Assembly (NCBI GenBank): GCA_030770545.1
Contig: CM061104.1
Span: forward strand, 14,455,001-14,519,000
Length of the DNA: 64,000 nucleotides
Source of the DNA: Macropodus opercularis
Taxonomy: Eukaryota > Chordata > Actinopteri > Anabantiformes > Osphronemidae
Direction of reading: 5' to 3'
The notes under the pieces were generated by a model. It was not told the origin of the DNA and made no database searches. It saw only the letters and a program-made list of their open reading frames with translations. Position numbers and translations under genes: made by a program. Positions 1 through 9,969 of this stretch are shown in pieces (position 1 is the stretch's first letter; the number at the start of each line of letters is the position of its first letter).

Positions 1-2
1 AT

Positions 3-2422
3 CTGGGTCCTTTGACATCTCACCTGTACGACCTGACCGAGATTGATTCCTGGGCTGATGACATGTCCGTGCTGGAGCTTATTGTGGTCAGCCAGAACAG
101 AGAGGTACGACACAATTGTAAAACCTTAGCAGACTGTTTTGTCACATATGGTCACGCTGACAAAAATGATCCGTGTTGTCCAGGCGAGGAGAATACTGGA
201 GCTGACTCCCGTGAGGCAGTTGGTCAGTCTCAAATGGGACCTTTATGGAAAACATTACTTCAGGTAATGTTTGTGGGGCTGTGAACTTAAACTGTGAAAA
301 CCACGCAGTGCATGTCCATGTCCTTGCTTTACTGTGTTTTTCCTGCGTCAGGCTGCTCCTGCTCATGTACCTGCTCTACATTGGGACCTTCACACTGTGT
401 TGTGTATACCGCCCCCTGAAGGACATCCCCGAGAACTACACGCAGTCAGACAAGGACAAAACCATCCGCATGCAGAAAGGACTCAATGTGTGTTGGAGTT
501 ACGACACAAAAACCAGGATGGTTCTGTGCATGTGACACTTTTAATATTCTGACAAATTATATTTCTTGTCTCAGGAGAGTTATGTGACACATAGCGACAA
601 AGTGCGGCTGGCGGGCGAGGTCATCAGTGTCCTGGGAGCGTTTGCCATGTTGTTTCTGGAGGTGGGATTGTGAAACCGGCGTACATACTGTAAGCAGCGT
701 TACAGTGTGCTGCACATCAACATTTTGCTGTGTTTGTGTTTGGAACAGATCCCTGACATGCTCAGAGTGGGAGCAAAGCGCTACTTTGGCCAGACGGCGC
801 TGGGAGGCCCCTTCCATGTCATCCTGTAAGTGCACGGAGCGCTCAGGGTAATCTCACTCGTCTGAAATGCCTCCTAAATGAACCCCTTCCTTAACAGCAT
901 CAGCTATGCCTGCCTGGTGGTGTTGCTGTGCGTCTTCAGGGTGTGTGAGGTGCAGGGAGAGGCCGTGGTGATGTCCGTGTGTTTGGTCCTCGGCTGGTGC
1001 AACGTCATGTTCTTCGCCCGAGGTTTTGAGATGCTTGGCCCTTATGTCATCATGATACAAAAGGTAGGAGACAGCTCAGCGCGGCGATAAATGCAGTTGT
1101 GAGTAATGACGACGTAGTGGGTTGTTGACGCGCCTCTGCGTTGTTAAGCAGGTGGATTCTGGACGCTTGAGGTTTGTCTATTTGTGTTTTCAGACTACAC
1201 TCTAAGTGTCTCGTGTCCTTTCAGATTTTATTTGGAGACCTGGCAAAGTTCATGTGGCTGATAGTGATTGTTCTCATTGCTTTTTCCACCTGTAAGTATT
1301 CAACAAGTCTTACAAAACAAAGAAGTAATATTGAAAATCAGAATTTTGAGCAATTTCTTGTCTTTGTTTTTTATTCCTAGCCCTGTGGATTGTGTATATG
1401 ACCCAGGAGCCCGGGTCCCTCCCTGCCTATACCTCTTTCCCCATCACTCTGTTCTCTGAGTTTGAGCTCAGTGTGGGTCTCATAGATCTGCCCGTGGACC
1501 AGACCATTTTCACCCCCGCCATTGTTAATGTGATGCACGTTGCCTTCTCCATAGTCTCGTACATCCTCCTGCTAAATCTGCTCATAGCCATGATGAGTGA
1601 CACGCACTGGAGGGTGGCCCAGGAGAGAAACGAACTCTGGAGAACTCAGGTAACGCTCGTAAACAAAGGATCCATCTGAGGTACAAACAGAAATGCACAA
1701 CGCCGTGTCATACTAAGCTCTGTGATGATGCTGCGAAGGTGGTGGCCACAACCCTGACGCTGGAGCGGAGGCTGCCACGCTGGCTGTGGCCTCGACTCGG
1801 CATATGTGGGCTGAACTACGGCCTGGAGGATCGCTGGTATCTCAGGTAAGTGACTAACGTGTCTTCAAAAGAAACTGACAGCACAGAAAGCTGAAACCAT
1901 AATGTGCAGTGACACCAAAAACTAGACTGACTCAATTCTCCAAAAATAATCACACAGCGAGAAAAAGGTTTGTACACTCACCACAACTTGAGTTAGCCTT
2001 TAATACACTGCAGCCACAAGCCACGGTGTGCTGTGAGCAGCAAAGCACCACTCTCACTCCCTCTTATAATAGCGCCGCTCATCACTTTCCCTCATACACA
2101 ACTATTTAAAGCAGTAGTTCAGCGTCTGGTGGGTAAGTGAGACGATGAGGATCCTCTGTGACTGTATCATCTTTGCAGGGTTGAGGACAGAAACGACCCA
2201 AAGATGCAAAAGTTGAGGCGATACATCAAGGCCTTCTCCAAAGACGATAAAAAGGGGGATTTTGAGAAGACTGACGCTAAGAAGGAGTCCCCCAACCTCA
2301 GGTCTAAAAGCAGCGGAAAGTTTAACAGCATGGGGAGGCTCTCAGGGTGGCAGCTGATTCGTCTCAGCGCTTTGGGTTATGAGATGGAGCGGCAGCGGCA
2401 GGGGGACGAAGAGGACGTTTGA
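3..2422 (+). CDS. trpv6: TRPV6-type epithelial calcium channel, 3' half (partial)
   Basis: This is the transmembrane and C-terminal half of a TRPV5/6-class calcium-selective channel of the plasma membrane. The gene is cut by the left window edge, so the ankyrin repeats are missing. Exons I support are 3-104, 184-263, 352-487, 575-661, 749-825, 898-1063, 1225-1291, 1381-1649, 1739-1845 and 2179-2422. All phases agree and give 444 residues to the TGA stop. Visible family hallmarks are LYDLTEIDS before S1, the S1 segment MYLLYIGTFTLCCVYRPLK, VLGWCNVMFFARGF in S4-S5, the pore helix and filter FELSVGLIDLP, S6 LLLNLLIAMM followed by the TRP-type stretch DTHWRVAQERNELWR, and GLEDRWYLRVEDRND in the tail. 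The filter reads GLID where mammalian TRPV5/6 read TIID. The calcium-coordinating aspartate is kept. Mammals have two paralogues (TRPV5 and TRPV6), whereas teleosts usually carry one, named trpv6. The family call is very secure. Confidence 0.93.
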
Positions 2423-2601
2423 TGCACACTGAGACATTGCCTCTGAGCCTCAAGTGCCTTTTCTACGGCCTTGCAAGGATGTTCCAGGTTTTCTGTGTAG
2501 TCCACAGTGTAATTATTCTTTCAGTATTAACAGAAAAGAACGGGTTATTTTTCTAGTAAGAAAGGAACGTGTACTGTAGCAGTAATATATTCTAAGCTTA
2601 A

Positions 2602-2607
2602 AATAAA
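2602..2607 (+). terminator. Polyadenylation signal of the trpv6-type gene
   Basis: An AATAAA hexamer lies 180 bases after the trpv6 stop codon and is the first canonical signal downstream. It fits a short 3' UTR ending before the convergent lectin gene. Confidence 0.6.
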
Positions 2608-2962
2608 GTGGCATTTACATTTACGTTGAGTAGCTGCATTAATGTTTAATGAGTATAAAAGAATACAAACTCACTGGCCTTAATTTCGTACAGCAGAACA
2701 GTATAGTTAGTTATAAACAGTATAAAGTATAACATATCTATCAAACAGGTGACACTGACATCAGTGCAAAACTACTTGCTACAAAACTGCTAAAAATCCA
2801 AAAAACAAATTCTACGGCTTCAACGTCTATTACATAAGAACCTTTAACATCCTTCTTCGCTGGATGCTCATGGTTTAGACATAAAGTGGACAGACAGTTC
2901 AGAAATGTTGCTGAAAAAGACAGATGCCTGCTGCTGATTCTGCACTTCATCTACTTCACCTG

Positions 2963-4444
2963 TCAGAACTGCAGCTGACAGATGAAGTAGGTGTAGGCTT
3001 CGCAGGGCGCTTTGATCCAGTTCTTCTCTTGTGGCCCGGTGCTGTCCAGGATCCCACAGTCCCCTGACGTTTCATCTCTCGACCAGTAACTGCAAACAAC
3101 AGCAACAAACATTGGCTGTTTATTTGTGATCACGGGAGACGTGGGAATATTCGTTTTTAGGGATGACCTCTCACCTCTGCTGCATCACGGTGTCATTGAC
3201 CCAGGCCCACGTGTCTCCTTTGCGTCTGAGGCCAATCCAGTATTTCAGATTCCCCTCCTTAGTCAGGAAGTTCTAAGAAACAAAAGCAATTATTTATTAC
3301 TCACGGCCGCACAGCACAGCCGGGAAAGGAAGTGAAAACGGGCGCAGATGATATCAGCTCAACCTGCATGCTGTGGCTGCCGATGACGGCCAAAGCGCCT
3401 CCTCTTCCAGTGCAGTTCCTCTGGCTTTCGTCCCAGCTCAGCCTGAAGGTGGACAGGTAAAAACACGACCGTCCGTAAGTCAGCCAGCCGTCTGCACACT
3501 CCCGGCAGCCGAGCCCTGGGAGGAGGGAGAAGGGAGGCGAAGCATTCCTGTTGGTTTGGTTCTGCTCATGCGTTACTTATGTGCAGTATGAGTGGATGTA
3601 TGTTTCATGCTTGTACATATGTGTGTTTTTCTGTAAAATAATAAATAACAAAACTCATCATCAAACTCAGCTGAATTCTTGTTTAAATCAGGTGAAATCT
3701 GTTCAGTTCTCTAAAACCAGGCACATGAACTGACTTCCTCAGTTTGACAAGCTGTTGAAATAATGAAAGCAGAACTATTCCCGAAAACACAGACTTTAAG
3801 GAGATGTCTGGAATCGAACGATCTTTGCGCTTCCTCTCTTGTTCGGTTTCCTCACTTTTGCGTTGAGTGCTGGGGTACTGAGCTTGGCATTGCTCATAGC
3901 TGCAGACTGGAGAGAATGGGCGGCTCCGTGTGTCTGCTGGTGTTTCCTGTCTGTCCGGGCAGCCTGTGGATCCTGTTTCAACTAGAAATCAGAGCACAGT
4001 GGGAGGAGATGTGGGGGAAAAGATGAATGCCCCCAGGCTGCAGCAGCGCCATCTGACGCACTTTATATTCCCAGTATATTTATTGGTGTCGGCCAGGACA
4101 ATGCGACAATGACTGCTCACAGTCTGAGTCCATGCAGCACCAGCTTGTTTTTACACAGTTACTCACGTTTCATGCTGAGGATTATGACAGCCATCAGCAG
4201 GATCAGGCAGAGTATCGTGAGGAATAAGCATCCAAAGCGGTACAGACGTGCGTTTCCCGCTGTCTGCTTTTCTGAGAGAGAAAACACCGAGCAGATGTTA
4301 ACGAGACATGTCAACAACCACAGCACAGCCCAGTGCCAGCATACCTTTCTCTGCCTCCAGTTCAACCGACAGCTTGGAAGACAAGCTTTCTTTGACTTCA
4401 TCCTTCTTATCTTCACCGTAGCCGCGACAGAATTTGATGTACAT
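2963..4444 (-). CDS. Type II C-type-lectin-domain receptor, NK-receptor-like
   Basis: This is a single-pass type II membrane protein with one extracellular C-type-lectin-like domain. Exons in transcript order are 4444-4345, 4271-4167, 3981-3856, 3515-3364, 3272-3175 and 3089-2963. Phases agree and give 235 residues. The order is a charged cytoplasmic tail, a membrane helix (FGCLFLTILCLILLMAVIIL), a stalk containing CSYEQCQAQYPS, then the lectin domain. The domain starts CADGWLTYGRSCFYLS and contains LSWDESQRNC, YWIGLRRKGDTWAWVND and a C-terminal Cys pair in CGILDS and FICQL. The usual EPN/QPD and WND calcium-2 sugar-binding signatures are absent from the expected place, so it resembles group V (NK-type) domains. 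No clear ITIM is visible in the tail. The start shown gives MYIKFCRGYGEDKKDE. Two in-phase upstream exons may supply another N-terminus. It is convergent with the trpv6-type gene. I cannot assign an orthologue. Confidence 0.82.
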
Positions 4445-5602
4445 GATGAAAAGTGTTGTAGATTTCGTCAGGAAGCTTGTTTGCCCCGTCCTGCTCCGTC
4501 TTCCTGTCCTGCTGACTCACGCCTGCCTACAGCCGTACAGTTTTAAGCAGCTCCCCTTTTGTCCCGTCGCCATAGCAACGTGACCTTCACTGATCTCTGA
4601 ATTATTCATGAAAATAGCACAACACTTGTCCTTAATTCCCCCTGACTTTTACCATTTGTCCCCTATCTCTTTAAAAACAGTGAGTGTGAGGAGGGAGCAG
4701 ACGGATCCTTCCAGCCCGGTCGCATCGTAGTCCAAACGTAGATAAGAATTTGTACGTTCGTGTTAAGATCGGTCACCAGTGCAGAAGGACATATAAATAT
4801 GTGATTAAAGTGAAGGAGTCTAAACACTCAAGCCAGAGAGTTATGTTTGCTCTCAAAAATATAAACAAAACATGAATCATTCCAACATAAAAGGTGCCTG
4901 TACATTTCCTATGTACATGGCAAAGCTGCGTCCATGTCAGTCAGTCCAGTAGCAGAATTTATTTATACTTTGTATCGCACTTCATAGCTTTATTTAGCAT
5001 GTTAATCACTCTTTGGCTCAGAGCCTGGTCATTCAGTAACACACTGCTGTGTTAAGTTGTCGTGCTACTACAACTACTGTGTTTTGTTTAACGCTTGTTA
5101 AGACAGTTTGAATTATGACGATTTCGTCATTGTTGTTGTTGTTGTTATAGACACATTTTTAAAGCCTCACAAACCACTGTAACAATTAATGTTTTTTTTC
5201 TTTCTTGATGCTCACAATTTGTGTTTTAGATCCTAGTTCAAACACAGGACACAGGCTCAAACTTGGCTCCGCTCTGCTTCATCACCCAGTATCTCGCAGC
5301 CTCTTCACACCTGTGTTTGTTAATCTTTAGCCTCGTAAGGTTTTTTGATGTGTGGATAATTTCAGCTAATAATATTTACATTTAGTATGACAAAAATATA
5401 AATATAATATAATAATATAAATAAAAAATAATTGCAATAAATCTCTGTGATAAAACAAAAGTTATTACTGCTGTAGTAAACATGTTTCACTTCATTAATT
5501 TTCTCTGTTTATGCCTTTTTATTATTTCCACTTCCACATTTCCAGTGTGGGAACACTGATGCAAAGGCCCTTCATGCATTTCTATATGTGTGGAATATGT
5601 AC

Positions 5603-5975
5603 CTTCTTTTGTTTTAAGCGGAGTGACACCGTCGCCAGATTCACAGCAGACATTTTCTGCTTCTGCTTCCTCTAAAACTAGATAAAAGTACAAACATTTC
5701 TTTTTACATTTCTTGCATTGAAAACAAACATATAACAAAATGTTAACATTACATATTTTTACTAATACTAACTTTCCATTACTTTTATTTTATAAAGCTT
5801 TTCACAAGTCAAACATATACATTATTCTATAGGCATGTACCAACTTTAAATTTATAGCGCAGCCTGATTTAAGTGAATTTATTGTACCTTCAGTTTCTGT
5901 CTCCAGCAGTTGTTTACGTGCTCCATCATCATCTTTGTATCTTTTCTTCTCCGTGTTGATGTCTTGCAACTCCAT
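5603..5975 (-). CDS. Two upstream exons, probable alternative N-terminus of the lectin receptor
   Basis: On the minus strand an ATG at 5975 opens an exon running to 5888 (MELQDINTEKKRYKDDDGAR and onward), ending GAAG before gtacaat. A second exon, 5671-5603, starts after ttttag and ends GAAG before gtacat. Both end in phase 1. The lectin gene's membrane exon (4271-4167) expects exactly that phase, so these exons could be spliced to it directly. They could also join an inner part of the 4444-4345 exon using a weak acceptor at 4411-4413. The peptides are short, charged and cytoplasm-like (EAEAENVCCESGDG). They may instead be the 5' end of a separate gene, but no other downstream partner is visible. 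No function can be assigned from these residues alone. Confidence 0.5.
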
Positions 5976-6825
5976 GTCTCCCCTACTCTGTTTCTCTAAC
6001 TTTCGATTTACAGAGAGGAGCCTTTCAGTCCTGTTTGGTCAACTGACAATGAAGTTATGTAATCTTTACTTTTTTGCAAACAAGTGCATATAAAGGCCTA
6101 ATGGGAAATGTGTAAAAAGGCTAAACTGTGAAATAACTTTCCACTAACCATGACTCATATTATTTGACTCATATTATAAGTCTTGTGAAATCAATCAGTC
6201 TCAATTGAGTGTCAGACTCCTCCTTCTCTTTTCTTTTCCCATCCCTTAAACAGCTAAATTAAAGTACCATGTCTACGTATATTTAATATACCATGTTTAC
6301 ATCTTTTAATATAAATATTTGAATAATAAATTAAAAACTACATTAATACACAATATACTTTTGGATAATTCTAAAACTATTTTAGAGATGGATGGAACTT
6401 TTTTTGCAGATGGATAATGAAGACAAAAGACAAAACTTTTGCATTTTCATCTTTATTTTTCACAAAGGTTTGATATTAATTTACAAAAAACAATACTATT
6501 TGCATTAAATACAGATGACTGAGAAAGATAATGAGAGCTCTCAACGCAATTTCAATTCATTCTTCCTCTTCTTTCACCACATGAAATATTATTAAGATTA
6601 TGAAGTGTAATAAAATTACACATTACGCTCAACCCCCAAATACTGATAGGTTACACTTGTGCTTGTGTGAAGCCTGTCTTTTATCATACACTGTAGTTAC
6701 TTATCAAAACAAATATCATAAAGGATAATATTGGTGTGAAAGATTACAAACAGTCTTGTTTCCTTAATCTTCCGACTGTCTCCTCTCACTATCTCTCGTG
6801 TCTCTCTCCAGTCTTTTGTCCTCCC

Positions 6826-7236
6826 TTAGGCACCGTACACACTCTCATTACTGTAGGTCATGTAGAGAAACAGGTCTTCTTCATGGTGCTCCTGAGACAC
6901 AACAAATCAGACAATATGTACTTTAATATCGCAACAATAGTAAAGAATGTGCACAAACATCATCAACAACAGAAAAAAAGCTACGCAGTAAACAAAATTA
7001 AACTTCTACTTTGACAAATGTGTTGAGCAATTTATCTGATCTATGTGATATATGTGTCTTAGTTTATTTATGACTGTGTTTGGTTTTCAAGGGTTATATA
7101 GCCTTAGACGATCTCTAATGCACTTTCAACATCCCCTTCAGACAAAAAAGTGACACAACACTGCTGTGTAAGCAGATGTCTCTCAAAAATCCATCTGAAC
7201 CAAGGCATAGTTACTTCAAGACTGCTGCTGGTGTCC

Positions 7237-7309
<73 letters not shown>

Positions 7310-8067
7310 TGTGTGTTGTTAAAGGGTTGGATGTTGTGCATGGATGCAGTTACCTCATACACAGCAGAGAGGGGGGAGCTGGATGGGGGGAGGGAGTTGT
7401 GAACGAAGAAGAAGAGTGCTTCCTCTGGTCTCAAAGACACACGTTGGCGAATCAGAAAGCACAACTGGCCCACTAAAAATAAGAAAGACAGAAAGTGAGT
7501 AAGGGCCATGTCAAGTCATGTCAGGAGGAAGAAAACAAAAAACTGAAACAATTATGACTATAATAGGCTTGTTTAGGTTGAACTACATATTGCGTAACTT
7601 GTAGAGAAGAGCAGTGAGGACAGATTCTACCCTTTCCGGGTTTCTACCTTTTGATAATGTGCTTGCATTTGTGTCTTTCACCTGTTAAATCTGAGGGCAC
7701 CAGGTATTTCTTCTTGTCAAGTTCAGGAGCTCGTGACCTTGGGGCCCTCTCAACAATGATCTAATTAAAGAGAGCAAGTAATCGTTAGGAGACTGATTGA
7801 TTTCACAAGACAAAATATAGATCACAATAAATAACAAAATAACATTACAGTGAAAAAAGGGTTTGTCTTTCATTAACTCTGAAAATGAATCGAAATGACT
7901 GTTCATTTAAAACATGTTACTAATAACTTTAAGTGAATAGAAATCCCCAATATGAATTAGGCAGCTGTCATACTGACCGGTATCTTGTCAGGATGCTTGG
8001 CTCGAACTCTTTCCCCCTCTGCTCTCCTCACCTCTAGTGGCACTGATCGCTGGTACTGACTGCCCAT
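6826..8067 (-). CDS. Atg8-family ubiquitin-like protein, GABARAP-like
   Basis: This is an autophagy ubiquitin-like modifier of the GABARAP branch, normally conjugated to phosphatidylethanolamine on autophagosomes. Coding exons are 8067-7978, 7760-7682, 7472-7354 and 6891-6826. All phases agree and give 117 residues, the standard length. Features are MGSQYQRSVPLEVRRAEGER in place of the usual GABARAP N-terminus, the conserved core KKKYLVPSDLTVGQ, LRPEEALFFFV, and the tail EEDLFLYMTYSNESVYGA. The glycine used for lipidation is the penultimate residue, so ATG4 would need to remove one Ala. The ATG follows directly after a splice acceptor, which implies a noncoding first exon. A matching donor (TTGTAAAG before gtacgtt) lies near 9034. 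The protein is clearly diverged from ubiquitous GABARAP and GABARAPL1 at the N-terminus and around CFLIRQRVS. The family is certain; the exact paralogue is not. Confidence 0.92.
7237..7317. repeat. (GT)n microsatellite
   Basis: About 80 bases of almost perfect GT dinucleotides, with one CC and one A interruption, lie in the last intron of the Atg8-like gene. On the gene strand this is a CA tract about 40 bases downstream of the exon 3 donor. Confidence 0.95.
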
Positions 8068-9033
8068 CTGAAAACAAAGAAGTCACACAAAATAGCATCA
8101 TTTACCAAGTAGACAAAGGAGAAAGAGCACTGGCTGACTTCACCAACCAGTGCATTCAATCAACAAGTGACACTGAATGCCTGAAGACCACATCATTTCA
8201 ATCAAGTGTTTGGTGGAAGCCCGTATTACTTGCAGGCCTTATGACATGGCATCACATAATATGTCTAATACGGCTAATAGAGTCTATAAGATCATATTGC
8301 AAATCACTGGTAACAGCTGCTTTATTGTCCTGTTGGACTTGCATGATTTGTTCATTATTTGACAATTGCTTAAATAATAATTCTATTATCAAAACTGTTG
8401 TCAATAGCCAAACCATATTGGCAATATAGGTTTTTGCAGCCCGCATTTCCGTGGATTAACATAAAAGCAAATAAATCAATCAACAGATGTTTTCCAATTA
8501 CATTTCTAAAAAATATTTATATATTATACTAAATGTAGTCCTCTTCACTTAACTAGTCAATTTCGTCTGCTGTCGTGTTGTATTCTTGGTAAAATATGCC
8601 TCTTCTAATCAGAACATATTTCGTTTAATTTGATTTCTGTGCAATGGGAACGTGGCTTTTCACACCGGGAGTATCTGGAGTCAACAGCTAGCAGTGGGCT
8701 GAGGATGATGCTAAACAATAACAGTCATTCCCGCAATATCTCTGACGCTACTGACAATCAAACACATGATACGTTTTGTCCGAGTACAGGGCGTCTGATG
8801 ATGCCAGATTCTGGGCTCATGGTCAAGGCGAAGTGAGGCCACGTCACTTATTACAACAGCAGTAAACATTAGCTACAGAACCGCCCCAGCCGATAAAAGC
8901 AAAACCAACTGACAGAGTGTGTGTGCTCGTAAAATAACCAGCAGGTCAATGGTGGATTCCCTAAGTGTATCAGCTGTTTACAACGCGAGCTAACGGCGAC
9001 AATGCTAACAGGTCTAACGGACCAACGAAAACG

Positions 9034-9380
9034 TACCTTTACAACAGACAAAAACAAGTCTCGCTAAAAAACTGAGCAAATGCGGAATCACTCCACTGAT
9101 CAGTTGAGTGTTTAAATGCCCAGAGAATCCCCGGGGTGCGCAATATTAACTCAAAAATCTGTCATAACAAAAGGGAACCCAAACAGTTCCAAAGATGTCG
9201 ACTTGTCTGCTTGTGCTGCTGGACGAAAACAACAAATGCTGCAAAGCCCGCCCACCACGCAGGTGACCAATCAGAGACGAGTGTGTACATTGACAGCTTA
9301 GCGTTTCCACCCAGAGAGAGCCAACACAGCTCGTCCTGCGTCTTGATTGGTTAAACGAAGGCGTACATGTTCATTGTTAC
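9034..9380 (-). promoter_or_regulatory. Probable promoter and noncoding first exon of the Atg8-like gene
   Basis: A good donor on the minus strand near 9034 ends a noncoding exon that fits the acceptor placed directly before the coding ATG. Upstream of it are CCAAT-type boxes, GACCAATCAGAG near 9266 and its inverse TTGATTGG near 9344, in locally GC-rich sequence. No TATA box is obvious. The transcription start has not been located. Confidence 0.45.
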
Positions 9381-9562
9381 GGCCCCGTTAAGCTTGAGTG
9401 ATGGCAAAGCCATCCAATGGTTGGTCTCAAAAACTGGGCCAGGAAAAAAAACAGAGTCCGTCTGCTGCAGGGTCACGCCCACCGGCTACGTGCTTAACGT
9501 GAATGTGCATTATGTCCCGAAAGAACAAGAAAACTCTATGCATGCGAAACGTGCAAATGCGT

Positions 9563-9568
9563 TTTATT
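9563..9568 (-). terminator. Possible polyadenylation signal of the ARHGEF5-like gene
   Basis: TTTATT on the plus strand is AATAAA on the minus strand, about 400 bases beyond the ARHGEF5-like stop codon. It is the first canonical hexamer noticed downstream. Confidence 0.4.
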
Positions 9569-9969
9569 CCAGCAATTACAGCTGCTCTTACTGGGTCACC
9601 AGCAACGCACTGTACATTTCCTTTGTACATTTTGCATTCTGTGTGCAGGGACACAACACAACTGCAATCAACAATCATAAAATCATGTATGAATTTGGGT
9701 TCAATATACACATAAAAATACACTTAAAAATAACATTTCTTGGAAGAAGATATGTTCCTTTGAAAATAAATCTTTGAGACACTAGAACATGAATGTATGT
9801 ACAGACAGTTTGGTTTTGAGGAAGGCCTCAGCCGCTCACACGTTGCTCCACGCAGCTTTACGTTAAGATGCACTTTGCAGCCTTTTGCTGGCTGCACTCC
9901 TGGGATCAGTTTACTTGAAAATGACTGCACACGGTTATCAAACATCTGACAGATCTCTGAGCGTCCTCC

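Noticed and set aside
4109..4546. 145-codon plus-strand open frame
   Set aside because: Antisense to the membrane and N-terminal exons of the lectin gene, which have consistent splice sites and phases.
7150..7509. Open frames with runs of CV or HT
   Set aside because: They are translations of the GT microsatellite; the real signal here is exon 3 of the Atg8-like gene on the minus strand.
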